A stretch of DNA of 46,904 nt from an uncultured Cyclobacteriaceae bacterium (GCA_947492745.1 CANLOE010000054.1:1-46904), one strand, 5' to 3'. Counted from the first letter of the stretch, positions 27,335 through 36,722 are shown. Translations and numbers: made by a program. The notes: generated by a model from the letters alone, not told the origin.

Positions 27335-28228
27335 ATGATTGCAACAAAAAACATACACTTGAGGGGGCTGCTGACCTATGCAGTAGTTCTAATGGCCCTA
27401 TTTTCCTCTTCGAAAAGCTATGCCCAAAGTGGCTGGGTCAAAGAAAAAAACGAAGGCTATGCCAAAGTCAGCTTTTCGTTTTTTAGTTCCGGCGACTATT
27501 ACGGGCTCGGTGGCGAACTGAACAGTACAGCTACCGAATTTAACTACAATGCCGTCAATCTGTATGGAGAATACGGCATTACGAAAAGACTTACCACTAC
27601 GGTCAACTTCCCAGTCTATCGTTCGAATAGTCTGGAAACTTCCGAGCTTGTCTCGGGTATCGGTGATGTGCGTATCGGTATCAAATACGGCATACTGAGG
27701 GGGAAATATCCGCTGTCATTGAGCGTGTCATCCGAAATACCGACAGGGAAAGAGATGCTGTTTGCCAACTCTAAAATGCCAGACCCTATTTCAGGTCTGA
27801 TCAATACGATCAATCTACCTACAGGAGATGGAGAGTTCAACGTGTGGACCACATTGGCCGTGTCCCGTTCATTGCATCCTGTACCTGTTTATCTTTCTTT
27901 ATATGCCAGTCATAACAACAGGACAGAAGACTTTACCGACCAGTTTCAGTGGGGATTCGAAGCGGGCTACATATTTTCGGAGGCTTTTATGCTCAGAGGT
28001 AAGTTGACCCAATTGACCACTTTGGGAGATGATATCAATCCCAATGTTAATTTTATCTTTGGTGAAGGTACTGAGTACATGAGTTATAGTTTTGAAGCAG
28101 CTTACCGATTTATTGAAAACTGGAACGTTGAGATCGGTTATCTCAATTACTTTGGTAGCGATTTTGTTGAAAGAAAGAATATCTATGCGGCACCATCTTT
28201 TACAGTGGGCATTTCGTACGAATTTTGA
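27335..28228 (+). CDS. Outer-membrane beta-barrel protein
   Basis: 297 residues from ATG 27335; ATG 27302 overlaps the hairpin and is unlikely. A signal peptide ends at SYAQ. The remainder alternates polar and hydrophobic residues in strands (YAKVSFSFFSSGDYYG, LTTTVNFPVYRS, GDVRIGIKYGI) and ends with a typical C-terminal aromatic, ISYEF. This is the pattern of transporter-type or phenol-degradation-pathway (MetA-like) outer-membrane barrels. Substrate unknown. The DM13 lipoprotein upstream is its probable partner. Confidence 0.75.
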   Translation: MIATKNIHLRGLLTYAVVLMALFSSSKSYAQSGWVKEKNEGYAKVSFSFFSSGDYYGLGGELNSTATEFNYNAVNLYGEYGITKRLTTTVNFPVYRSNSLETSELVSGIGDVRIGIKYGILRGKYPLSLSVSSEIPTGKEMLFANSKMPDPISGLINTINLPTGDGEFNVWTTLAVSRSLHPVPVYLSLYASHNNRTEDFTDQFQWGFEAGYIFSEAFMLRGKLTQLTTLGDDINPNVNFIFGEGTEYMSYSFEAAYRFIENWNVEIGYLNYFGSDFVERKNIYAAPSFTVGISYEF

Positions 28229-28384
28229 GTTCATGACGGGTCAATTATCGGGAGGCTGTATTTTTAAAATAGGGATGATGCTATCCATTATAAAATGCCC
28301 GATGCTAATCAATGAGTCGCATTTTTTCAAGGGACATGTAGTGTCCAGAAGAAGAAATTATTGGTAAAAAATCCAGATAGCAGG

Positions 28385-29998
28385 TCAGTACCCTACCTCC
28401 CTTATTCTTTTGGCCATGATTTTGATATGATTTTCCTCATAATGATAGATATCCCTTCTGAAATTCAATTGATTGTCAACACCTACCCAAGCAGTGTGAT
28501 ACGTAATGAATAAAGGTACTTTTCTTTCCATTGGGACAATGGCGATATCGTTCTGCGTCATTCTTTTGTCGATTTTGTCGGCATTCCATTCCCTATGTCC
28601 TTTTAGTAAGTAGTTGGCCAGTAGTTTGGGTTGTTCGATGATAATAGAGCCATGGCTGAGTGCTCTTTCATCAGAATCAAACAGTTGTTTTATCGCGGGA
28701 TTGCCCAAACAGAGTGAATACGTATCGGTCTTATTAGTGGACAACAGGCCTATCAGAGTTTCACTATCGTTTTTAGACTCGATATTTATCGATTCGATAG
28801 ACTTATTTTCCTCTATTTCCCTGATTTCCATATCGGTAGGAACTGTAGGGGCTACTGTAGCCCATTGCGGGTTACTTATGGTCAGGGATGTCTCCGAAGG
28901 ACGGAAAATAACGAACTCAAGGTAATCTTCCATAACAGGAGTGAGATTGGGTTCGGTCCCCACTAGTACCCGGATTCCTAAAGGATTGCTATCCCTTCGG
29001 TGATATGCATAAAGTTTGTACTCAGGGATATTGATTTGTATATATTCGTTACTAGTGCTGTGGGAAAGAATACGTAGACGTTCCAGATTTATTTTCAACT
29101 GAGCGATACGTTCTTCTAGAGGTATATTAAGTGCTTTTAAGGTCTTTTTTCCGACTACCCCTGTTTTGGGCAAACCATGACGCTGTTGGAAGTTCTTGAC
29201 GGCTTTCTCCATTTTTTCATCAAAATAAATCTCATTTACTTCTTTGATTTTCAGTGAAATATCACCAGTATAGGTAAGTCTCAGCTTGAGCAGAGAAATG
29301 GTTTTGCCGATGTCGCCCAGTTTGAGATAGCCTTCATCTTTAAGCTCGATACGCTTCCAGCCCCCGCTGACCTGTAGCTTTCTGTACTCTGCTAAAAATG
29401 CCTTCAGTTTACGATACTCTCGACTTGTAGGGAGAAGCTCTTTCAGACTTTTAGAGATTTCCTTATTTGCCAAGTATTGTGCCAAGTGCATATCCTGGGA
29501 GTTACCATACCAATGAGGCTTATTTTTATAAAAATGGTGTCTACCGTTATAGGCATGCCATGCATAGCTGAGGTAGGCAGCCGTTACTTTGATATCCAAT
29601 GAAACAAGCGCGCTGGGCTCCTTGTCCGAGTAGGTGAATACATGGTCTTGAAGTTTTTCCAGTTCACTTACATGATAGTCTTCAGGGTTCATGCCGTCCC
29701 GGTCACAAGTTGATAATTGTCGAAACAATATGACCGAAGATGCTAAAGGTTCATCTACCGTAAACCAGGCCAACTGATAGCCATTAAAGCGATAGAACCG
29801 ACGGAGTTCTCCTAACAGTTCTTTGCGTATTTCATTATCGTGAATATAACCCTCAGGGTTGAGGGTGTCCAGTACATTTTTGATATGTTTCTTAAGCGAT
29901 GTGGTATTGCTTTTTTGTAGCGCGTCTGCCTTGGTAGAAAAGCAGTAGAAAAAAAGAAACAATATCGCTATAAAACATACATTTTTAGAAGCCAACAT
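28385..29998 (-). CDS. L,D-transpeptidase (YcbB-type) homologue lacking catalytic Cys
   Basis: 537 residues with a signal peptide, a helical N-terminal scaffold, a peptidoglycan-binding domain (about 235-300, EKAVKNFQQRHGLPKTGVVG) and a YkuD-type domain (about 320-500, ending VPLFITYHTAWVGVD and FRRDIYH). In active members the catalytic motif is SHGC-I-R; here it reads LSHGSIII, with Ser451 (codon TCT where TGT would be Cys). The upstream LHDTP motif, which holds a His, reads LGNPA. NPQWATVAP replaces NPYWNVPP. The protein therefore probably cannot form 3-3 cross-links and may bind or regulate peptidoglycan enzymes. The frame is intact over its full length, so this is not simple decay. Confidence 0.85.
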   Translation of the reverse strand: MLASKNVCFIAILFLFFYCFSTKADALQKSNTTSLKKHIKNVLDTLNPEGYIHDNEIRKELLGELRRFYRFNGYQLAWFTVDEPLASSVILFRQLSTCDRDGMNPEDYHVSELEKLQDHVFTYSDKEPSALVSLDIKVTAAYLSYAWHAYNGRHHFYKNKPHWYGNSQDMHLAQYLANKEISKSLKELLPTSREYRKLKAFLAEYRKLQVSGGWKRIELKDEGYLKLGDIGKTISLLKLRLTYTGDISLKIKEVNEIYFDEKMEKAVKNFQQRHGLPKTGVVGKKTLKALNIPLEERIAQLKINLERLRILSHSTSNEYIQINIPEYKLYAYHRRDSNPLGIRVLVGTEPNLTPVMEDYLEFVIFRPSETSLTISNPQWATVAPTVPTDMEIREIEENKSIESINIESKNDSETLIGLLSTNKTDTYSLCLGNPAIKQLFDSDERALSHGSIIIEQPKLLANYLLKGHREWNADKIDKRMTQNDIAIVPMERKVPLFITYHTAWVGVDNQLNFRRDIYHYEENHIKIMAKRIREVGY

Positions 29999-30182
29999 CT
30001 CACAAAGATACCAAATCCTTTTTAAAAACCGTAAAATACATTAAATCAATTGATTGTAATAAATATTTACTTCAATTTAACTTAAAAAAATGAAAAATTT
30101 AACCGTTTTTTCTTCTAAAAATGAATTTTAGGTACATATGGAGTTGCCATTTAGAGGCTGTTTTGAACTGGGTCAGCATTTA

Positions 30183-30349
30183 ACCCAAAATGTTCGTTGG
30201 AACTTCGTCATGAGGACTTAAATAGCAATGAATCAGTGCGTTTTCTTGAGTTCAGCGTAGCACCGCTACGGTTAATTCAAAAAACGCATTCATTTACTGA
30301 TTTGAAGCCGGTTAAGTCCGGAATAGATTTTCTAATGGACATTTTGGGT
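30183..30349 (+). repeat. Palindromic element, family A (A3)
   Basis: A 167-bp copy, ACCCAAAATG to CATTTTGGGT, with perfect terminal repeats. TTA flanks both ends (30180-30182, 30350-30352). 29999-30182 and 30350-30620 hold no recognised gene. Confidence 0.93.
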
Positions 30350-30620
30350 TTAATGGAACAGCATCAGGAAAAACGCTTTCTCATTTTTCTTAATCTATAG
30401 ATTCATGGGATATCAGCAGATTGTCAGTCGAATGATTGTTCGATATTGATCAAGGAGGGATACTTATCAATGGGGACTAGGCTTATATGAACCAGTCATA
30501 AAAATACTGAACATAATGAATTACATTCCATATAAATAGTATTATGTTAATTTTTGATGTGAAAATTATTTAAAAAAAGAAAATTAAATCTGAACGTATT
30601 GAAAGTAAAAAGCTTTGTTA

Positions 30621-30950
30621 TACAAATTGGGGTTTCAACTGTCGCATAAGATTCCTCGGGTCATATTAGTTTCAATCAAGGCGATAACCGCAGGGATAAC
30701 AGCGCTATTCCGAGGATTGTCAACGCAGAGTGAAGCTAAATGAACAGGAAGATAGGCGATCCTTAAACCCAGAATGTTCGTTGGAACTTCGTCATGAGGA
30801 CTTAAATGGCAATACATCAGTGCGTTTTCTTGGATTCAGCGTAGCACCGCTACGGTTAATTCGAAAAACGCATTCATTTACTGATTTGATGCCAGTTAAG
30901 TCCGGAATAGATTTTCTAATGGACATTTTGGGTTAAAAGCTAAGTTTGTG
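30621..30950 (+). repeat. Family B element (B4) with a family A copy inserted
   Basis: Left part of B (30621-30764) and its right end AAGTTTGTG (to 30950) are separated by a full A element. TTA flanks both outer ends (30618-30620, 30951-30953). Removing A4 and one TAA restores the normal B sequence CCTTAAAAGCTAAG. This is direct proof that A was mobile after B. Confidence 0.93.
30767..30933 (+). repeat. Palindromic element, family A (A4), nested in B4
   Basis: A 167-bp copy, ACCCAGAATG to CATTTTGGGT, with TAA on both sides (30764-30766, 30934-30936). The duplicated TAA is part of the B sequence TTAAAAG. Confidence 0.95.
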
Positions 30951-31023
30951 TTACTTCCATACCCGAAGATAATGATGAGGCTACGGTAAAAGGAGGGGAC
31001 AGGACCGACATTTCTGTCATTCA

Positions 31024-31191
31024 ACCCGAATCATGCATTGGAGCTTAGTTATGAGGGTTTAAAAAGCAATACATCAGGGTATTTTATCGGATTCGGCGTA
31101 GCACCGCTACGGTGAATTTGAAAAACGCATTCAATATATTGATTTTCAGATATTTAATACCATGATAGAAGGGCCGATGCATGATTCGGGT
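31024..31191 (+). repeat. Palindromic element, family D-like (D2)
   Basis: A 168-bp copy with ends ACCCGAATCATGCATTGG and CCGATGCATGATTCGGGT and the central hairpin CGTAGCACCGCTACG of family A. TCA flanks both ends (31021-31023, 31192-31194). It mixes D ends with an A-type centre. 31195-31391 holds no recognised gene. Confidence 0.9.
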
Positions 31192-31391
31192 TCAACCTTC
31201 GGACATCTGTATCTCTGTATAAGCCGAGCGTTCGTATGTGTGAAAACCAACCCGGCAATCTGTTTTAAAAACTCAAATATCGCAACTGTATGTCCTATCT
31301 GTATACCTACCGATTATACTGATATTAGCGTAGGGTCAGGTCCATATTGATTTGAGCTTTTCTATGGGTACGAAATTTCCATTAGCGTTTC

Positions 31392-31429
31392 CCGCTTTCG
31401 GTGAGGTACACGGACCTCTCCGAAAGTGG
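31392..31429 (-). terminator. Hairpin downstream of the DUF2461 gene
   Basis: CCGCTTTCGGTGAGGT and ACCTCTCCGAAAGTGG form a 16-bp stem with two mismatches around a 6-base loop. It lies about 60 bp after the DUF2461 stop on the minus strand. The T-run in that direction is weak, so termination is likely but unproved. Confidence 0.5.
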
Positions 31430-31487
31430 ACTTTTCCGTATAGAACAAAATGGATACTTTTGAAAGCAGCATGATAGTATTCGATGA

Positions 31488-32186
31488 TCATACATTTAAA
31501 GGTACACCATTAAGATCCGTCGTTAATAACTCGCTCATTACATCAAAAAAAGGCCTCATTTTTGAGAACCCTTGTGCCATTTTCTGATGGAAATCTCTGC
31601 TGTTTGCCTCTTTGTCCGTAAATGAATGCCGTAGGATATACTGCTTTCGACGCAATAGGTCGATGGTGGGATGTTCTCTGGAGAAACCTTTTGGAGCCGT
31701 CTTGACAGCTTCCCCCTCCAGTTGTCCAAAATAGTTTTTGAACTCACTGCTCTCCAGTACTTGCCTTATCAAGGTATCATCTTGGTCAATGTGATCCCGT
31801 AGGTGACGAAGGTCTTTGGCACTTGGGCCGAAAAAACCACCGGCGATAAAGGTGTTCCCTTTTTGCAAGTGATAGTAATACCCCCCCCTTAAAAGTGAAG
31901 TGGCTCTTTTGAAGCTTCCTGCCCAGTTGCTTTTATAAGGGGTCTTATCCTTTGAAAAACGGATATCACGATATATTCTATGGAGGCTTTTTTTTCCTGA
32001 ACCCGTCTCGATATGGTCATGCATCCTCATGTCCTCCAACAAGGCTTGGGCAAATAGGGTGACCTGCTCAAGTGCCGACCTGTATTCTTCCTTATGTTCG
32101 GAAAACCATTCTTTATGGTTATTGTCCTTTAGTTTTTCTAAAAAAGTGTAGCTCGGTCTAAGATCATAGGCAGTTGTTTTTTTCAT
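31488..32186 (-). CDS. DUF2461 (TIGR02453) family protein
   Basis: 232 residues with the family pattern: FLEKLKDNNHKEWFSEHKEE, then RIYRDIRFSKDKTPYKSNWA, GGYYYHLQKGNTFIAGGFFG and a C-terminal basic helical part. No signal peptide. The biochemical function of the family is unknown. Divergent from the VOC gene, with 183 bp between starts. Confidence 0.9.
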   Translation of the reverse strand: MKKTTAYDLRPSYTFLEKLKDNNHKEWFSEHKEEYRSALEQVTLFAQALLEDMRMHDHIETGSGKKSLHRIYRDIRFSKDKTPYKSNWAGSFKRATSLLRGGYYYHLQKGNTFIAGGFFGPSAKDLRHLRDHIDQDDTLIRQVLESSEFKNYFGQLEGEAVKTAPKGFSREHPTIDLLRRKQYILRHSFTDKEANSRDFHQKMAQGFSKMRPFFDVMSELLTTDLNGVPLNV

Positions 32187-32369
32187 AGCGTATGCCTTGT
32201 ATATTTATAAGGTACATTCGTCGATGGCCAAGGTGGCTTTTCTATACAAGGTACCTAAAGTTAAACGGTCCGGACCGATTTCGCAATATCCTCAAATTCG
32301 ATGTTGAAATGACGGTATTCCTGACGGTCTTTGTTGATTTGATTTTGGTAATACAAAAACACTTGAAAT

Positions 32370-32789
32370 ATGAACAATAAAAAAGTCAATGGAATAGGAG
32401 GTATTTTCTTCAAATGTCGAAACCCGGAAGAAATGAAAGACTGGTATGGAAAACATTTAGGTCTGGTTACCGATGAGTACGGTTCGCTTTTCGAGTTTCG
32501 TCTAGCAGATGCACCGGAGAAGAAAGGTTATTTGCAGTGGAGTACCTTTTCGGCCACCACCAAGCACATGGAACCTTCCACAAAAGACTTCATGATTAAC
32601 TATAGGGTAGGTGATATCGAAGCTTTGGTAAAGTCGTTGAAAGCCGAAGGGATAAAAATTCTTGATGATATTAAAGTTTATGAGTACGGAAAATTCGTCC
32701 ATATCATGGACCCAGAGGAAAATAAGGTAGAGTTATGGGAGCCTGTAGATGAGACGTTCAACGATTGGAACGATGGAAATACTGAATAG
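32370..32789 (+). CDS. VOC (glyoxalase/bleomycin-resistance) family protein
   Basis: 139 residues with one VOC fold: GIGGIFFKCRNPEEMKDWYG at the start, KDFMINYRVGDIEALVKSLK in the middle and FVHIMDPEENKVELWEP at the end, where Glu is the usual metal ligand. Members bind divalent metal and act as isomerases, dioxygenases or antibiotic-binding proteins; the substrate here is unknown. No operon partner is visible downstream. Confidence 0.87.
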   Translation: MNNKKVNGIGGIFFKCRNPEEMKDWYGKHLGLVTDEYGSLFEFRLADAPEKKGYLQWSTFSATTKHMEPSTKDFMINYRVGDIEALVKSLKAEGIKILDDIKVYEYGKFVHIMDPEENKVELWEPVDETFNDWNDGNTE

Positions 32790-32962
32790 AGTAAGCAATA
32801 AAACAGGAAAATAGGATGATGGGTAGCCTTATCGGTAATGGCCAAGGAAAAAAATCCGTATAACGCAGAACCGTTACGGGTAGACTTGTTATTTGGGTCT
32901 TTAGAAAATAGTGGTACTTGAGTCAACGAATCATCTTGTCATGAATCAATTACGTTTAGGTA

Positions 32963-33006
32963 TAAATGTAAAATTTGCAGGTAAAAGAAAAAGTCTAAAT
33001 CACTTC
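32963..33006 (-). repeat. Single arm of family F element
   Basis: About 44 bp ending AAAAGTCTAAATCACTTC, close to the reverse complement of the first 44 bp of the F element at 42047. It touches element C4 directly. The second arm is absent. Confidence 0.7.
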
Positions 33007-33007
33007 A

Positions 33008-33302
33008 ATCCAAATTGATCAATAGGATTTCATGATGTGAAGTGAAACAAGATCAGCGGTTTAGGTGAGGAGGCTTGCATCGAAGATTCATGAACGCCAT
33101 CAAAAAGACAAACACAAGAGTAAACTAAACCGAGGATTCGATGAGTGTCTTTGACACCGCAGGTTCATGAGTACCATTAAAAATCAATCCAATGAGCGGA
33201 CTAAATCAATGGATTATTAAGGTGATGAACCTGCTCAGTGTAGAACCACTGATTTTGAGACAATTTATGTTCGTAATAGTTTCTCTATTGATCATTTTGG
33301 GT
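33008..33302 (+). repeat. Enlarged family C element (C4)
   Basis: Both C ends and arms are present, but about 130 bp of extra sequence lies between GGTGAGGAGGC and AAGGTGATGAACCTG, so the element is 295 bp. The extra part contains an imperfect 54-bp direct repeat, from about 33085 and again from about 33162 (shared core TTCATGA..CCAT.AAAAA). Flanks are TCA on the left and TAA on the right; that TAA is shared with D4. Confidence 0.8.
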
Positions 33303-33305
33303 TAA

Positions 33306-33636
33306 ACCTGGATCATGCATTGGAAAATCTACTGCGGATCTAAATAGCTGCAAATCAGTTGCTGCACTACGTTTTTTGAATTCACCATAGCGGTGCTATA
33401 CCAAATCCAATAAAACTCCCTGATGTATTGCTATTTATACAAATTTGGGTTTTAAATGTCGTATAAGATTGCGCGGGTCATTTTGGTTTCAATCAAGGCG
33501 ATAACCGCAGGGATAGCAGCGCTATCGCGAGGATTGTCAACGCAGAGTGAGGCAAAATGAACAGGAAGATAGGCGATATTTAAAAGCTAAGTTTGTATTA
33601 AACCCTCGTTACGAAGTTCCAACACATGATCTGGGT
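33306..33636 (-). repeat. Family D element (D4) interrupted by family B
   Basis: A D copy in reverse orientation (ACCTGGATCATGCATTGG to CTGGGT). TAA lies on both sides (33303-33305, 33637-33639). B occupies 33438-33597. Removing B and one TTA restores GCTATTTAAACCCTCG, as in D1 and D3. The element ends directly at the TonB receptor terminator. Confidence 0.92.
33438..33597 (+). repeat. Family B element nested in D4
   Basis: A 160-bp copy, TACAAATTT to AAGTTTGTA, with TTA at both ends (33435-33437, 33598-33600). The TTA belongs to the D sequence TATTTAAACC. Confidence 0.94.
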
Positions 33637-33637
33637 T

Positions 33638-33680
33638 AAAAAAAGGCTGTCACGATTTACTGATCATGACAGCCTTTTCC
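33638..33680 (-). terminator. Rho-independent terminator of the TonB receptor gene
   Basis: AAGGCTGTCA (33643-33652) pairs with TGACAGCCTT (33667-33676); in the minus direction the stem is followed by seven T. It starts 27 bp after the receptor stop. Confidence 0.88.
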
Positions 33681-33706
33681 CCATTTTTTCCGAATGGTTT
33701 TCCTGC

Positions 33707-36598
33707 TTAGAAATTGTATTTCAGTCGTAGGGAAAGCAGTCGGGGCAGCTGGCCACGGAGGTAGAAAGTGGTATTTGGTCTCGACTGGACAAATTCTCGG
33801 GTAACCACCTCAGGTTCGGGAGCCAGTTGTCCCTCGGTATTTTGGAAGAAGGAAGCACCTATTGTATTCAACAGATTAGTGCCGTTCAGGCCTAAAGTAA
33901 CATGCTCGCTGATGTTGTAGCTTACTCCCAGACCAAGAACAGCGTAAGCCGGTAGTTTGAAACCATTTGGAATATTGGCGAACTGTTCGGATACAAAATA
34001 ACCATTGGCATAGATATTCAGTTTATCTTCCGCCAGATAGAAGGTCGGTGTAATGTTCACTATCAGGTTGGGGTTAAAGGGCAGGTCATTGCCCGAAGCA
34101 TCGATAATCTGATCATCGTCTCTATCGTTCAGGTCATTGGCCGACCAATAGTTCCAATCAGTGGCCTTGATCCGCTGGTACACTCCGGAGAACTGTAGTG
34201 ATGCTTTTTCCCCTATATAGTATTTGGCATCGACTTCGAGTCCACCACCCGCAGATTCACCGAAAAGTGTAGGACTTGGGAAATAGGTAGGAATGGAAGG
34301 GTCGGTGGGAATGATGACATTCGGGCTGAATATATTGTCCGTATTTACAAGAAATCCCGTCAGGAAAAAATCCATCTTGTCACTTTTCAGCTTCATACCT
34401 ACCTCGGTCTGAAATACCCTCTCGACTTCTCCTTTCGGAATGGCGACATTGGAGAAATTATGGTAATAGTAACCTAGGTCCGGGGCTTTGTTTCCACTGG
34501 AAAAGCGACCAAAAAGGGAAAAAGCATCACTGAGCAATACATTCAAACCCACAGAGTAGGATAGATAATCATAAGTATAGTCAAACTCATATAGAATGCC
34601 ATTTTCCACGAATACACCATTATCATAACCTGTGGATACGTCTTTATCAAATCCCCCCAGCTGCTCAGAGGAGAGGCTCAGTCTGGATAGCGGTGTAAAA
34701 CCATCATTACTTCCCTTATGATTAATGCTTTCATAGCGCAGTCCTAAGTCGATATTGACATTACCGAAGTCTATGAGGTCACCCGCATAAAAGGCAATCT
34801 GCTCTTCTTCGGCCCTAGAGTTGATATAAATGGACCCGGACTGACGGGTGATACCATTGGGGTCTGTCAGTGCAATTTCTTCTCCGGTACCGCCTAGAGT
34901 TCTCAGCGTGGCCGTCAATCGCCTGGGATTAGGTTCGAAAGTCATGAACAGCACATCGGCCAGCTCAGAAAACTCAGTGTCCGAAAAGGCATAGTAGAAT
35001 CCCGCTGAGAGCGAGTTCTTACCTATTTTCTTGTTGAGGGAGAGGTTCTCTATCAGTTCATTTTGAGTACTGGCAATATACCAGTTTCCCGTACCCATCA
35101 CTTTGTTCAGTGGTAATGAGGAGCTGGCGATATTCACGGGAGTCTCAGCAATATCGCCAGTGGGAACCCCTATGAAGACCTTGGCCACTTCTTCCTTGGT
35201 ATCGGCTATGTTCCAAGTGACTTCACCTCCGAACAAGGGTCTGCCAGCAGTGGTCAGCCCGTACAGAGGGAACTCGTTCAGGTTAAAATTACTGGTGACC
35301 AAGTTGATGGCCTGCTCAGCGCTTTTGACCGAGTACTTAACGTTATTTCTGATTCCCAGTCCATTGGCAAAAACGTGTTTGAAATCCAGCCCCAAGCTTT
35401 GATCCACATTATGAATGATATCATTGTTATCGAAATCGCGTACTGCATTGGGGTTGGTATCGAATTGCCTTCCATCGGGTAGCCGCGCTCTGATGGGTTC
35501 TGGCAGTGTACTCGAAGTCAGTAGGTTGAAATCGCCTACCCCTTCTGGGGCATCAAAATTCTGTACGGGTATTTCGGTCCACCACAAAGTGTGGTCATTG
35601 AGGTATTTACCATAGACTTTCACATAATTTTCCTCTCCATAGACTTTCTTGAAATTAGCTTTTACCTGAGCTCCTCGGGCTCCTTTGAGGTCGATTTCCC
35701 TGGCTCCTTGATCGGTACGGCCGAAGCCACCGATATGGTAGTACCAGTTATTGCCCATCGGGCCTCCAAAACCTATATCTATACGGTTGAGCAGGTTGCC
35801 CGTACCATCATAGGCTCCAGATTTGATTTCCGCAAAGCCTTTGAACTCATCGCTGCCTTCGGGAGAGATGAAGTTGATGATACCTCCGGGTGAGTTGGCA
35901 GTAGTGATGGCTGCCGAGCCACCACGGACAGCCTCTACCTTCCCGATATCGGAACCCGACCGGTAATAAAAATCAGGACCATTGAAAAACCAACTGGCCA
36001 CGGATACGGGCAGTCCGTCTTCCTGTAGTGATGTATAGTACCAACCCCGCTCCCAAGAAGCAGAGGCCGATACTCCTCTGGAATATACGCGTGTCAGCAC
36101 TTCTCCAGATGAGCCATCCACATAAAAACCGGGCAGTTGTTTGACAACATCCGTTATCTGTCTCGATCCCGATAGTTCTACTTGCTGCTGTTCCAGTGTG
36201 GAAATAGAAACCGATGACTGTAACTTCGACCTTTCATCGAATACACCCGTAACAATGATTTCATCCAAGTTGAATAAATCTTCTTCCATGACGAAGTCGA
36301 TTACTTTTGCGGAAGCATTGAAATAAATGTCCTTCTCTATTTTGGCAAAGCCCAGAAAAGTAGCCGTCAGTTTGATTTTACCAAAACCGGATGTCAAGCT
36401 ATAATTACCATCGGAGTCCGTAATAGCTATCTTTTTGGAACCCTTTATAAATACCGCCACTCCCGCCATAGGTTGCCCTGATGATGATTCTATGACTTTT
36501 CCCGTAATCACACCTTTTTGGGCAAGCACATTTTGAGTATAACCGACAAGTATCAAGACAGACACCGTCAATAATACTTTGAAAAATGATTTCTTCAT
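33707..36598 (-). CDS. TonB-dependent outer-membrane receptor
   Basis: 963 residues. A signal peptide (about 1-26) precedes a carboxypeptidase-regulatory-like domain (about 28-110, GVITGKVIESSSGQPMAGVA), a plug domain (about 115-245, LDEIIVTGVF and GGSAAITTANSPGGIINFIS) and a 22-strand-type barrel ending LSLRLKYNF. Such receptors import substrate using TonB energy. No SusD-like partner is present, so it is not a classical SusC/D pair. Its place near agar hydrolases and its divergent lipoprotein neighbour suggest, but do not prove, uptake of agar oligosaccharides; siderophore or vitamin uptake is the alternative. A perfect palindrome lies upstream at 36723-36737. Confidence 0.92.
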   Translation of the reverse strand: MKKSFFKVLLTVSVLILVGYTQNVLAQKGVITGKVIESSSGQPMAGVAVFIKGSKKIAITDSDGNYSLTSGFGKIKLTATFLGFAKIEKDIYFNASAKVIDFVMEEDLFNLDEIIVTGVFDERSKLQSSVSISTLEQQQVELSGSRQITDVVKQLPGFYVDGSSGEVLTRVYSRGVSASASWERGWYYTSLQEDGLPVSVASWFFNGPDFYYRSGSDIGKVEAVRGGSAAITTANSPGGIINFISPEGSDEFKGFAEIKSGAYDGTGNLLNRIDIGFGGPMGNNWYYHIGGFGRTDQGAREIDLKGARGAQVKANFKKVYGEENYVKVYGKYLNDHTLWWTEIPVQNFDAPEGVGDFNLLTSSTLPEPIRARLPDGRQFDTNPNAVRDFDNNDIIHNVDQSLGLDFKHVFANGLGIRNNVKYSVKSAEQAINLVTSNFNLNEFPLYGLTTAGRPLFGGEVTWNIADTKEEVAKVFIGVPTGDIAETPVNIASSSLPLNKVMGTGNWYIASTQNELIENLSLNKKIGKNSLSAGFYYAFSDTEFSELADVLFMTFEPNPRRLTATLRTLGGTGEEIALTDPNGITRQSGSIYINSRAEEEQIAFYAGDLIDFGNVNIDLGLRYESINHKGSNDGFTPLSRLSLSSEQLGGFDKDVSTGYDNGVFVENGILYEFDYTYDYLSYSVGLNVLLSDAFSLFGRFSSGNKAPDLGYYYHNFSNVAIPKGEVERVFQTEVGMKLKSDKMDFFLTGFLVNTDNIFSPNVIIPTDPSIPTYFPSPTLFGESAGGGLEVDAKYYIGEKASLQFSGVYQRIKATDWNYWSANDLNDRDDDQIIDASGNDLPFNPNLIVNITPTFYLAEDKLNIYANGYFVSEQFANIPNGFKLPAYAVLGLGVSYNISEHVTLGLNGTNLLNTIGASFFQNTEGQLAPEPEVVTREFVQSRPNTTFYLRGQLPRLLSLRLKYNF

Positions 36599-36722
36599 TT
36601 TAGTTCTATTTACTATAGTAAATTAAGATTGAATAATGGTTTACACAGCAACCTGACGTATTGCTTTTAATATAATAATATATTTGCTTAATGTGCAATT
36701 GGTCAAGCTAGGCGCGAAATTA

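Noticed and set aside
30165-30180. AGAGGCTGTTTTGAA resembling a family G end next to A3
   Set aside because: Only about 15 bp match and no partner arm was found.
30427-30445. GAATGATTGTTCG resembling the TetR operator half-site
   Set aside because: It stands alone in a gene-free gap without a nearby target gene; probably chance.
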